The notes beneath the pieces are model-generated. The model had not been told where the DNA came from, did no database searches, and was given only the letters and a program-made list of their open reading frames with translations. From Maea johnstoni (Eukaryota; Annelida; Polychaeta; Spionida; Magelonidae), in NCBI GenBank assembly GCA_963942565.1, contig OZ012697.1:30605180-30669179 (forward strand): 64,000 nucleotides of DNA, given 5' to 3'. Each line of letters starts with the position of its first letter. Position 1 is the stretch's first letter. Below are positions 12,014-44,688 of this stretch, in pieces. Position numbers and translations under genes: made by a program.

Positions 12014-13780
12014 ATGACGAATATACTCTATTCCGACTGCAGAACGCCTACTCGTACCCTAAGCCATGCTCGTAACATTTCGTTTATACTTACTATGTTG
12101 GTGTGTTTTGTTTTATGTTGTAATCAACAGATGAGTGCAAGAGGTAACTCCCCCCGTGAAGGTGGAAGTTCGTGTATACCTGTGAGTAATGGGTATGCCG
12201 AAGATATATTTGTATATAAGTTAATAGTGCTCTTGTACCTTAGTTGTACTAACCCTCTATGTATGATGTTATGGCTTGAACAATGTACGTGTGTAAAACC
12301 CCCAAGAGTGGTTAACTCATTTATGCAAACTAATGCCTACGAGACCAACTGCATGAGGCAGTGGGATAAGATGAGTTATTTTTGTGAAATGTATCGTAAA
12401 GATGCCAAGTATCATGATATGGATAACGTTTATCTAAATAGGATACACTGTTCTGTATTAACAAGTGAGAACTGTGATAATTGTTATAAATGGCAGGAAA
12501 GAAGTTTGGTAGTATATATCTATCTAAATAATATTCATTGTTTTGTATCAATAAGTGACAATTGTTCTAAAGAGAGCGAAGGGATTGTGAAATTGTATAA
12601 TCATATATTGTGTATTCATTATCTTGTATTAACACTTCAGATGAGCTATACAGATGTTGCAGCCCTGACGACAGATCGAGACGGGAGCGGAGACTTGGGT
12701 GCAGGGAGGAGTACCAAAATGGTCCGGGTCATTCTGAGTTTATCACAAAGAATAGAGTACAGCCGGTATCTGGTATCGAAATATAGTTGCGCATGCCTCC
12801 CTATATCCCATGTCCCCACTCCCCCTCATTTGTCTATGCACATCTTTGATGGTAGCAAACATTGTATACGATTTTATGTAAATGTTATGGTTTGTAAATG
12901 CATCATGATGTCCATAACTAAGAAGCATTATTTGGTCGATAACGCAATAATAGTTGAGTATATGAATGGTTTGAGTAAGCGTTTGACAACCAGCGTCAGA
13001 TGTAAAGTATATATAAGACCTACTATATGCAATAATAATGTTACTGAGAACCGAAGCGGGTATACCAGTTCCTGTTATAATGTGTTAAACCTGCGAACTA
13101 CTGTATGTTATGGTATCTTGCCTGAATATCATATATGTATACGTACTACGCAATATGGTATAGACATCACTAAATATTATGTGCGTCTTATCCCATGTAC
13201 CATATATGTTATTACAGTATCAAGGTGTAAGCATAGTTTATTTCTTAAGCCAATGAATATATCTATATCTTTTCAGTATATGTACGGGCAACTTTATGTC
13301 ATTACTTTTGGTATATTGGGAGGACCGGAACTCATGATGCGGCGTCCCACTATTATCTCATCCGGTCTAATGGCCTACTCCGACGACGTCACTAGGATCC
13401 CTCGCATCGGCCTGCCAAATACTGATGTGCGCCGACCATACACAAGCTGTGGCAATTTGTGTGACAGGATCCCTGATGACCAAGTTGAGTGCGAGAACAG
13501 TGGTGATTTACGTAAACGAGTGACGGTTCTCACAATAATTAGACTATCTTTTATCTGGTCACGCATCTACCTCGTGAGATATACTGATGTACATACTTGT
13601 AATGATAGTATGACTATGGGTGTATGTATAACTGTATGTATAAGGCTGTTTAACTGCTGTATATTATATATAGAACTTTTTGTCTCTCCTAGAGACCATA
13701 TAGTTCAAATTCTGTGTTACATTGAGGTCACGTTAAAACCAGCACGTTCGATTCACAAACAAATGAAACACAAAGTGTAA
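12014..13780 (+). CDS. LINE middle open frame, 588 codons, unknown protein
   Basis: This long frame lies between ORF1 and ORF2. An uninterrupted run of this length in AT-rich DNA is not expected by chance. Without regard to AUG the frame is open from 11915, so it overlaps the end of ORF1 by 25 nt, and it overlaps the open frame of ORF2 (from 13726) by 55 nt. The predicted protein is rich in Cys, Tyr, Ile and Met, with a hydrophobic stretch near residues 25-36 (ILTMLVCFVLCC). It has a degenerate repeat of about 30 residues near 138, 168 and 194 (pattern YLNxIHC...NC). I recognise no domain. It could be an extra ORF, an N-terminal extension of ORF2 reached by frameshifting, or a spacer kept open for another reason. 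Confidence 0.5.
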   Translation: MTNILYSDCRTPTRTLSHARNISFILTMLVCFVLCCNQQMSARGNSPREGGSSCIPVSNGYAEDIFVYKLIVLLYLSCTNPLCMMLWLEQCTCVKPPRVVNSFMQTNAYETNCMRQWDKMSYFCEMYRKDAKYHDMDNVYLNRIHCSVLTSENCDNCYKWQERSLVVYIYLNNIHCFVSISDNCSKESEGIVKLYNHILCIHYLVLTLQMSYTDVAALTTDRDGSGDLGAGRSTKMVRVILSLSQRIEYSRYLVSKYSCACLPISHVPTPPHLSMHIFDGSKHCIRFYVNVMVCKCIMMSITKKHYLVDNAIIVEYMNGLSKRLTTSVRCKVYIRPTICNNNVTENRSGYTSSCYNVLNLRTTVCYGILPEYHICIRTTQYGIDITKYYVRLIPCTIYVITVSRCKHSLFLKPMNISISFQYMYGQLYVITFGILGGPELMMRRPTIISSGLMAYSDDVTRIPRIGLPNTDVRRPYTSCGNLCDRIPDDQVECENSGDLRKRVTVLTIIRLSFIWSRIYLVRYTDVHTCNDSMTMGVCITVCIRLFNCCILYIELFVSPRDHIVQILCYIEVTLKPARSIHKQMKHKV

Positions 13781-16700
13781 TTAAGTTTGGGTGCTGGAAC
13801 GCCAGAGGATTTAGTGCCTCAGTTCCATTTTTGAGAGAAATTATTAAGAATAATGATATCTTTATGATCAACGAACATTGGCTGCATGCAAATAGGCTTC
13901 ATCAGTTAGGGGAGATCAGCAATGCACATAATTGGCATGCTAGGGCTAGTTGCCACTCCTCGGAAGAAGTTTTTGGTATTAAACGTGGGCAAGGTGGAGT
14001 TGCCATTATATGGGATAAGAAGTTAAATGGTATCTCAGTAGTCGAAACTTTAAATAGTGACAGGATTTGTGCAGTTAGGATGGAAAATAGGAATGGGCGG
14101 GTTTTCGTTTTTATATCAATATACTTACCTGCGATTGGGTCCAAAGAAAATATTGCAGTCACGATCGATGAGTTATCTAGTTTTATTGACAGTTTGGGCA
14201 ATGATCACACCCCCATTATTGCGGGAGATTTTAACGGTGACATGGGGGAGTTAGGTGGTCCTAGAGGGAGAGGCCGCCCAACAAAAAATGGAAAGATAAT
14301 TCTGAAGTTTATGAAAGAATATAATTTAGTTTCAGTTAATATGGCGAATTTTGCAACAGGTCCTGTTAACACTTTTGAGAGCCATAATGGTACTTCAGCT
14401 ATTGACCATGTCATGATCCCGAAATATATGCTAGACGATGTATATATGTGCCATGTTGGAAGGAATAGAACACTCAATACCTCAGACCACCAACCTGTGG
14501 AAGTTGTTTTACGAATCCCTTTAATGCCACATAGTATGCATACAGATAGCCTACCTGATAGGATCCAGTGGAATAAGTTGAAAAATCAAGATCTACTTAA
14601 CCGGTTTCAGGGTATTTTTCTAGAAGAAACCATTGAAGTTGAGGAGGTACTAAATGGGAGAAATATACCCAACTCTCAACTTATTGATCACGCTTTTGAT
14701 AGCATAGTTAAAGCACTTCATACTGCAACAGAAATAGTACCCCGGTGTAAATTTAAGAAGAATTTGAAACCTTACTGGTGTGAAGAATTGAACTTGCTAA
14801 AGAAGGATAAAATGTTTTGGTTTGGTCAATGGAAACGAGAGGGCAGGTCTTTGGATGAAAATAACTATGTTAGGAGGATGATGAAATCTTCAAAGAAAAT
14901 GTTTAATAAACGTATAAGGCAACTAAGTAATGAGTACCAAAATCAACTCATTGCTGAAGCTGCCACGAAAGCCGAGGTAGACAGAAACGGTTTTTGGCGT
15001 CTAATGAAGACATTTAAAGGTAAACGACAGGCAAGCTATAGTGCTGTCAAAAACCGAGATGGTGTGACTGTCTATGAATTAAATGACATTCTTGATGTTT
15101 GGTCAGACCACTTTGACAAATTAAGTAACCCAAGAAATGATACCAATTTCAGCCAAGATAACTTTATAAGGGTCAATGAGTTTATTTCAGAAACCATTAA
15201 GGGTAAAGATAAAAGTGAATTCTTGGACAATCCGTTCTCAGAAAAAGAGATTGCTGATGCAATTAAGCATCTTAATTTAGGTAAAACGCCTGGACACGAC
15301 GGTATCACCAGTGAACATGTGAAGTACGCAGGTGAAATTTTGGTCAGAATTCTTTGTGTTATTTTTAACCTGTGCGTTGACAGCGAGTATATACCCTGTA
15401 ATTTCCGGAGGGGGATACAAGTACCCTTATATAAGGGAAAAAATACTTGTCCCCTGGATCCGGATAATTACAGGGGCATAACTCTGCTGTCAACTTTTAA
15501 CAAGCTCTTTGAAGCAGTTATATGGGGGAGAATTAGTAAATGGTGGGTTGATGCGCATGTCACCTCAGTACTCCAGGGTGCAGCTAGAAAGGGCTTCTCA
15601 TGCGTCCATACCGCTCTCACACTCCAGGAAACCATTTCCAGGGAGCGTGAGAGCGGTAAGAAGGTCTTCGTGGCATATTTTGATGTCTCGAAGGCCTTTG
15701 ATTCTGTATGGACGAATGGGCTGTTCTTTCAGCTGCACAAAATGGGTATCACAGGCAACCTTTGGAGGTTACTTTATAAGTCCTATGTTAATTTTTTGTG
15801 TTGCGTTAGAATAGGCGGCAAAGATTCCAATTGGTACTCAATGGACTGTGGAATTCACCAGGGTGGCTATTTATCCCTGGTGAAGTACACTGCTTACATT
15901 GACAGTCTTATTCAATCCCTAGAGAAATCCAATTTATGTAGTAATATTTTTAGAGTTAAGACTTCTCCGGTAGGGTATGCAGATGACCTTGCCGCAAGCA
16001 CCACTTCTAAACAGAAGATGGATTTTGTAATGCACAGGGTACATAGGCATGGGTGCGAGTGGAGATATTCTTTTAATGCTTCTAAGAGCGCAGTTTTAGT
16101 CTATGGTGAATCGACTAGTGAAAGAAGGTTAGGAACTGAGAATAGGATGTTTTCCCTAGGAGGTGAGAGAGTCAAAGAACGACTCTACTATGATCATGTG
16201 GGGATAAAATCGTGCATTAAAGGGGATGGGCATGTTAGAACTGAAGAAAAGATCTCTAAAGCAAGAAAGGTCCTTAATATGAATACTAATGTAGGTATTA
16301 GGAAAGGGGGTCTAAATCTTATGACCTGCAACCTAATTTATTGGACTATTGTTATCCCTACGTTACTTTTTGGGTGTGAAGTGTGGGTTATCAAACATAA
16401 AGATATCGAGTTATTGAATGCTTTCCAACGTTATGCAGCTAGGAGACTGCAGAGGTTCAGATTTAACTCTTTTAATGCAACTAGCTATGCCTGCTTAGGA
16501 TGGATGAATATCATCCAATTTATTAAAGCCAGGAAAATTATTTTTCTAAGGACAATCTTAGTAATGGAGGAATATATGCCAATAAAGAGAATTCTGATTG
16601 CAAGGATTGACAATTATGAAGATGATAATGTAAACCAGTTTGACAGTCCTTTAATGCAGATACTTTCGTTCTGTGCTGAATTTCAACTCCTTGATAGAGT

Positions 16701-17268
16701 TAGAGTAATGGCTACTAACCCTGGTGGTATAATGAGTAAAAGTGCTTGGAAAAAACTGGTGTGGGAAAAAGCGTGGGGTATGGAATACCAAAGATGGGAC
16801 GAGCATGTTACCAATGACCATAGATTTGATCTTTTGAAGCAAATATCCTCCAGACCACAATATTCGGTATGGTGGCTGATTGCTGATGCAGATCAGAGCT
16901 ATATGAGGAAATGCGAAATTATGATAAAGATTTTATGCCATACTAGTCTGCTAAAGAGTGATGATAGCAGGCTACTTAGAGGTACTTTCAGTGCAAAAGC
17001 TTGTATTATGTGCCAACATGCCGCATATGAGGACGCCCGGCATATGGTTATGCAGTGTTCTGCACAATCTCAGTTAAGGATGGAGATGTATAGTGAAATT
17101 GACAGAATGGTACCTGATGCAAGGCAACTGTGTAGTTTTGATGTACTACTGGGTAACCATATTGCAGGGTGGGAAAGCAATGAAATGCTCCCTGTATGGT
17201 TGATATCATGTTGCTACATAGTTAGGATGTACTATGATCTGTTAAACTACCGTAATAGATATGAATAA
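13726..17268 (+). CDS. LINE ORF2: endonuclease, reverse transcriptase, CCHC finger
   Basis: This is the replication protein of the LINE: it nicks target DNA and primes reverse transcription there. Numbering from a TTG at 13831 as residue 1, the APE-type endonuclease shows E15 (INEHWL), D133 and N135 (GDFNGD), and D219-H220 (SDHQPV). Its first strand (IKFGCWNARGF, 13780-13812) lies upstream of residue 1, so the coding frame must begin earlier. The frame is open from 13726 but contains no ATG before 13864. The reverse transcriptase spans roughly residues 470-770, with NYRGI at 546, FDVSKAFDS with catalytic D618, GIHQGG at 674, and YADD at 716-719. A C-x2-C-x9-H-x4-C finger lies at 1058-1076. 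It is complete to its TAA. The start mechanism is unresolved (non-AUG start, frameshift or reinitiation). Confidence 0.9.
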   Translation, partial: GHVKTSTFDSQTNETQSVIKFGCWNARGFSASVPFLREIIKNNDIFMINEHWLHANRLHQLGEISNAHNWHARASCHSSEEVFGIKRGQGGVAIIWDKKLNGISVVETLNSDRICAVRMENRNGRVFVFISIYLPAIGSKENIAVTIDELSSFIDSLGNDHTPIIAGDFNGDMGELGGPRGRGRPTKNGKIILKFMKEYNLVSVNMANFATGPVNTFESHNGTSAIDHVMIPKYMLDDVYMCHVGRNRTLNTSDHQPVEVVLRIPLMPHSMHTDSLPDRIQWNKLKNQDLLNRFQGIFLEETIEVEEVLNGRNIPNSQLIDHAFDSIVKALHTATEIVPRCKFKKNLKPYWCEELNLLKKDKMFWFGQWKREGRSLDENNYVRRMMKSSKKMFNKRIRQLSNEYQNQLIAEAATKAEVDRNGFWRLMKTFKGKRQASYSAVKNRDGVTVYELNDILDVWSDHFDKLSNPRNDTNFSQDNFIRVNEFISETIKGKDKSEFLDNPFSEKEIADAIKHLNLGKTPGHDGITSEHVKYAGEILVRILCVIFNLCVDSEYIPCNFRRGIQVPLYKGKNTCPLDPDNYRGITLLSTFNKLFEAVIWGRISKWWVDAHVTSVLQGAARKGFSCVHTALTLQETISRERESGKKVFVAYFDVSKAFDSVWTNGLFFQLHKMGITGNLWRLLYKSYVNFLCCVRIGGKDSNWYSMDCGIHQGGYLSLVKYTAYIDSLIQSLEKSNLCSNIFRVKTSPVGYADDLAASTTSKQKMDFVMHRVHRHGCEWRYSFNASKSAVLVYGESTSERRLGTENRMFSLGGERVKERLYYDHVGIKSCIKGDGHVRTEEKISKARKVLNMNTNVGIRKGGLNLMTCNLIYWTIVIPTLLFGCEVWVIKHKDIELLNAFQRYAARRLQRFRFNSFNATSYACLGWMNIIQFIKARKIIFLRTILVMEEYMPIKRILIARIDNYEDDNVNQFDSPLMQILSFCAEFQLLDRVRVMATNPGGIMSKSAWKKLVWEKAWGMEYQRWDEHVTNDHRFDLLKQISSRPQYSVWWLIADADQSYMRKCEIMIKILCHTSLLKSDDSRLLRGTFSAKACIMCQHAAYEDARHMVMQCSAQSQLRMEMYSEIDRMVPDARQLCSFDVLLGNHIAGWESNEMLPVWLISCCYIVRMYYDLLNYRNRYE

Positions 17269-17761
17269 GTGTGTTCTTACTCCTAGGAGGAGTTGATTAA
17301 TAGATTGCTTAACTCATTCTGCGGGCTAATATAGACAGATATCTTCAAAATGAGACCAGTTCTGTTACATCATGATCTATGCTGTCCTTGCTTACGCTTT
17401 GACAAAGATGTAGCTATAGACGGTCTAAGCATCATCTGTATATGCTTGCTCTGTTTTATGGTTCCTAATTTTTCTCATGTTTCTTTTCTCATTTTCAATT
17501 ATTAAAGTTGAGGACAAGCCAGACTAATATATGTTTCTTTTTGCACATTAAAGGGTACTGGCGATTCCTTTTTCTTTGTTCTATGTTAACGCTGACAATG
17601 TTAAGTTACAGCTTCCTGTTATTTATTTATAATTTGTGTCATTTGATCAACTTCTTTCAGAGGTGTATTAGGATAGAAGTAGTATGTATTAGAGTATGAT
17701 TTTTTGAGTACAACTTTTGTAATATGATATTACAGCAAATAAATGTACAGTACAGTACAGT
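17269..17761 (+). other. LINE 3' UTR with short tandem-repeat tail
   Basis: These 490 bp are non-coding and T-rich. They end in an AATAAA-like signal at 17738-17743 followed at once by TACAG x3 (17746-17760). Tails of short tandem repeats instead of poly(A) are known for several LINE clades (for example I and CR1 relatives) and reflect the priming step of integration. Confidence 0.8.
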
Positions 17762-20741
17762 ACTAACAGGTCTTAAAATCATATGTCCCTAAGGGAAATC
17801 GCATAACAACAAAAGTCTGATGAAAAATTGAATTAATCTTGGGTTTTTATTGACATATAGGTAAGCACATGGTTGAATGATACAATTTATTCTCAATGAC
17901 ATAACTCTTTTTTTCTCTCTGTTCGGGTTCAAGTGGTCTGACAAGTGAATTCTCGAAAACCATGGTTAACGTAAAATGAAAAGCAACCTTCCTTTCAATA
18001 TCATAAAGACAAAGCCTTCATTTTACACATAATACCCAAGTTGTCAGATTATCTAAGAACCCTGAACTTGAATGTGTTATAATTATATATATTTTTGGTG
18101 GAATTGTCCCCGCTTAAGAAACAATACACACATCTTTCATAGTTTCTCTATAAATAGTATGAGTCTTGTGATTATTCAATTTCATAATCGAACAGCTCGC
18201 CAAACTGAAGATTATGTAAATAAAATGTCCTGTTTTCACAACTAAAAGGTAAAGATCGTATCAGCACATCATGCCTTTGAGCGGAATTAGTATTCAAGAA
18301 AACATGACAGCAAATAACAAAATTCATAAGTTATCTAAAATAAATTGAATAAATTGAAGCGACTGATTGACTATGCGATCAGTCAAATGACGATCATTCC
18401 GAAAACGCTGGAAATCGATAGAGCAATAAAAAAATAGATTGATAATCAATGATTATCCACAAAACAAGATTTACTGAATTACTTCTACAAATACACACTG
18501 AAATACCTATAAGGTGATATGGACGTGGGACAGTTTTTGAAGAGAATTTGGCAAAAATATCTTGTACAGACAATATTAACGAAGAGGGTTTGATCTACAA
18601 CAGTGGCACACAGGAAAAAAAGTAATTTAATACCAGAAGTTTTACCGCTTTTTCAGAATTCCATTATTGTATAAGGTTCATAAAATTTTATTTTCAAAGA
18701 AAATCATTAGTTATTTGTGGGGTTTTTGACTTAAGTATGCAGGACCCATACTTATAAAAGAATAAAATACATAAATTTAAACCACTGATTCTAGCCCTGC
18801 AGGGGCCAAACGACCTTGGCAAATGTTTAAGAACCTTATAAAAAATTTGCCCGTGCAGTGCTATTACTCAATATTTCAAAATCTAATTTTGTTCTTATTT
18901 AATTTCCAAACACGATCATAGATCACTCTTAATCATCTATTACTTTGATATTGGGAGTGGTAGGCAAACAGAAGTAAAGATTGCAACTGTGTTTGCTAGT
19001 TTGTTTGGAACTTAGATAAATAAAAGAATGGATATGTATAAGTGCAGTGAAGGCCTGGCCATGCCGGGGGTCTAGAATCTGGCCTCAGTGCAACGCCACT
19101 AGGAGACAATGACCAATGAGGGCTCTCGTATCATTTTATATCACAGAGAAACTAGCACGATTACATGCGCAGGACAAGACTTTTGGGCCATTTGCCGCAG
19201 CCAGCCTGTTCAGGTTGACCAGCTGGTTTCATATCCACTTGTTTTTATTTATCTAAGGTCTGTAACTAGTACCAATGTGTGTTATTAAGTTGTCATATCG
19301 ATATTTATAATTCATCGCACTTTAGCATACACACACTTCATCTAAAGTCATGAACCTTCAGCAGATAATCATAGCCTGTCGGAACATAGATCAACTGCAA
19401 CTTTCATCAAGCACATCCCGCATGGAATTATGGCATAAACGACTAGACATGATCAACTAGTAGACATTCAGATGTAACCTTTAATTACATAGCTGTGTAT
19501 GACTTCGCTCCCTCTCCCTCTCTCCAAGTGTGATTGTATATACAGGAGCCTAGCATGCCTCATGATTGAACGCCTGTCCAATCAAATGTTATTAATCGAA
19601 TGTCTATCCTCCACACCTTCAATTCATCCACTGTAAGCACAGAAACAGAAATCCATTTGATTTTCCCTTGGCGTCATCTATAATCGGTAGTAAAGAGAGA
19701 ACTTGTAGGTCAACCCAGCTTCACAAACAGGAATAGAACATCCCAAACAGTGTCCAGTGTCGAGGATGCACACAGAACGACTTGGTTGCCAGCCTCCCAT
19801 TGGCTGAGCACAGGCTCTTTAAAGCACTTGCTGCGACTGTGAGTGCGGTCTCTGATCAGGACCGCTAATACACATCAATACACCGGTGAACTACCCACGC
19901 AATGGTTGTATAATGTCTATGGTAGATATCATCCATGGGGAAGTTATGTATCAAATGGCGCATAGAACAGCAGGGGATACTTCCACCAAAATCCCATTTC
20001 TCCTGTAAAAACATTTCTTTCTAACTCAAAGATCTGTACTACTAGCCCAACTCGTATAGTTAGGTTACTGAAGTAACCCCCCTCCCCTACCCTCTTTGGA
20101 AAAACTCCTCTAATATAATAATAAAAAACACATGTATTTGCTTAAAGCAGACGTCCGTGGCTACAATCGCGCCAGGTTTCGCTAAATTCTGTTGACAAAT
20201 CCTGTTATTATGTTTCGGTAACAAAATCACTTGGTTGCGAAGTATCTTGGTTACGCAGTCACTTGGCTACGAGATCTCCTGACTTCAACAAACTCGATCA
20301 CTTCCAGCTTGGTATTCATACGCCCGAGCGACAAACCCCACTTTGTGGCCAATTAACAAAGCCCACTCCCTCCGATTCCCAAAAATGCCATATGTATCGA
20401 ACAAACGCGTATGGATCTCCATTTATAGGCCTCAATTCTGTCTACACCAAGTTTTTACTAGGAACTATGCGATGATACTACTCGGAAGGCTACGCACATT
20501 ATGTACAGATACTATTGGTAGAGTAGATTTATCTCAAATACGACACTTAGAAATAACTGAAAGGCCCAGTGCTGATATGAGTTAACATTCATATCCAATA
20601 TATTACAGCAATCTTTTTTCCGTGCATCCCATAATATTAATATTGAATTATGTAGAAGATCATATGAATTTATTTATGGATTAAATATGGAATCCATACT
20701 TATTCAATGAATTATTTAAGGAGTCCATTTATTATCGTTAA

Positions 20742-21784
20742 AGGGCAAATGCACCATCAGAATGATTTAGGTTCAAAATGAGCTTATACATGTCACCTTT
20801 CAAATAAGACCTCCCCCGAACCTGTCCTCTTCAGCACTACTCAGTTATAGCTTACAGAAGTTCAGCAAGTAGCAGGCCTGAGGTAGCTATAGAGTGCCTC
20901 CATGCATCCCAAGATGCACTCTGTTTTTGACCTCTTCTAAGCACCAGCCTGTGTCACCAGTGCTTAAGAGATAGCAGTAATAGGGGGCTGGGCTCCCCTT
21001 TCCTGCTTAGATTTTCATTCCTGGCTTTCAAATAGTTGTCACAATTCCCAAAGATTGAACTTCTTCAATTTTCTATTGTATATTCCAACAATCCTTGGAA
21101 ATTACACTATGTGGTGGCTTGTCTTTGATTTGTAGCTTATTGTTGGGTAGAAACCATGACTTCCTAATTGCTATGAAATCAGTTTGTGCTAATCACTTAT
21201 AGGATATTGCAACACTTGTGTCAGTTAGCAGTTACTCATGGGAATAGTGTAGGACTTATTAGTATGTGTATTCCTTCACGTCCTGTTGTCAAGATGCTAT
21301 CTTTGAGTAAAGAACCTGGCACCATTGAGTAAAGGATCATGTGGGTCTAAGGGAGAAGTTCCCTAGGTGAGTCAGATATTTGAAATATTTTTTGGAAATT
21401 TTCCATTCCTACAAATTCCTGAACCGCTCAATTCTGCCATTCTATGTAAGTTTTACTTCTTGAAGTTTTATCTGCTTCCACAAATTGTGATCAGGGATGA
21501 GCCAGGAATAACAATTAGCAAGAAAGGGAAGGCCAGGCTTCCCTGTTACTGCTATCTCTTAAGCACTGGTGACACAGGCTGGTGCTTAGAAGAGGTCAAA
21601 AACAGAGTGCATCTTGGGATGCATGGAGGCACTCTATAGCTACCTCAGGATTGTTACTTGCTGAACTTCTGTAAGCTATAACTGAGTAGTGCTGAAGAGG
21701 ACAGGTTCGGGGGAGGTCTTATTTGAAAGGTGACATGTATAGGATCATTTTGAACCTAAATCTTTCTGATGGTGCATTTGCCCT
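20742..21784. mobile_element. 1043-bp non-autonomous DNA transposon with ~290-bp inverted arms
   Basis: The left arm (20742 to about 21030) and right arm (about 21497-21784) are inverted copies with only a few mismatches. The termini read AGGGCAAATGCACC inward from each end. The element is flanked by TTAA on both sides (20738-20741 and 21785-21788), and the other units have a single TTAA at this place, so the insertion duplicated TTAA. A TA duplication with AAGGGC termini fits equally well. TTAA would suggest a piggyBac-type or Kolobok-type transposase, TA a Tc1/mariner type. The central ~460 bp contains no transposase. It is present only in unit B, so it inserted after the units had separated. 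Confidence 0.9.
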
Positions 21785-22669
21785 TTAATTGCTTTTTCGT
21801 GTAAAGAGCTAGTATGTTATGAATATTTATCCAATGATTTTGTTATAAATGAGAAGCTTGACCAATTTATCCATGAAATTATCATGTGAACCTGTTTCAT
21901 TTTTGTTGCCAACTGGTATTTCCAGATATATGTTACCGAACAAATCCCAAATATATAATAATCTTAGCATGATCAGTGCCACTAAGTACAAAAGTGCTAT
22001 AAGATTTTTCTGGAGAAAGTCATTCATACTGTTTAAAAAGTCCACCTATTACAGCAAATGTGGTCCGATGACTTAATACTTTATCCAATAATTAGAACAA
22101 TATAGAAAAAAAACATATCTATTGAAAAAGGATTGTTAAACCCAACACGAATAACAACTTTCTGTCAAATATTTGTGAAATAATACTTTGGTGTGAAGGT
22201 ATTTCTGCTTGCGACAGACCACATAACCACATGAGCTTAAAATCGATACAAAAACTAGAAAATAGTTCAGAGTTTCTTATGAAGGAAAACTTTCTGGAAA
22301 CACTATCCTTTAAACATTTATTTTAGTTCCAAGAGGTTTTTAATATTTTTCCTTATGTGACAGAACATATTTGGTGTTTTGAATTGTATTATTCGCCGTT
22401 GATCTCCAAGTGTTGGGTAGCAGCTATAATTTTACTTTACGGATATTATCATTAGCATTATTATTATTTATATCATTTATATACTTTCTTTAGAGAACAA
22501 AAATAACCTTTTGATTCGGTTGAGACCACATATGGCTATTTGTTGACACTTTTTCACTCTGGGGCATTTGATATGTTCACATAGTTGACAATTTATGAGT
22601 TCAACACATCCTTAGAAAAACATTTGAACAATATTTAAGGATGTAAAGTTAAATCTAAGGGGAATAATT

Positions 22670-44688
<22,019 letters not shown>

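Larger units (their letters stand above)
9498..17761 (+). mobile_element. Non-LTR retrotransposon (LINE), 8.26 kb, inserted in unit B
   Basis: The empty site AAAGAAC/ACTAACAGG in the other units fixes the borders. Left of 9498 and right of 17761 the unit continues, with at most a 2-bp (AC) target duplication. The element carries ORF1, a middle open frame and ORF2 with an apurinic-type endonuclease, a reverse transcriptase and a C-terminal CCHC finger, then a ~490-bp 3' UTR ending in AATAAATG and three TACAG repeats. There are no LTRs. All three frames are uninterrupted, so the copy looks young. The 5' end may be truncated, because the ORF1 frame is already open at the first base. The clade is uncertain: the domain layout and repeat tail fit the Jockey/CR1/I-like assemblage, and I would not place it more precisely. 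Confidence 0.93.

Noticed and set aside
13733-13741. GTTAAAACC in the middle-frame/ORF2 overlap as a -1 slippery site
   Set aside because: It does not fit the X-XXY-YYZ heptamer and no obvious downstream pseudoknot was seen by eye.
12014-13780. Middle LINE frame considered as a membrane glycoprotein
   Set aside because: Only one short hydrophobic stretch near the N-terminus and scattered Cys support this. There is no clear signal peptide-ectodomain-anchor layout, so no such function is claimed.
9498-17761. LINE considered as an LTR or capsid-bearing element because of its three frames
   Set aside because: There are no terminal direct repeats, no protease, RNase H or integrase. The endonuclease is APE-type and the tail is a short tandem repeat, all typical of non-LTR elements.
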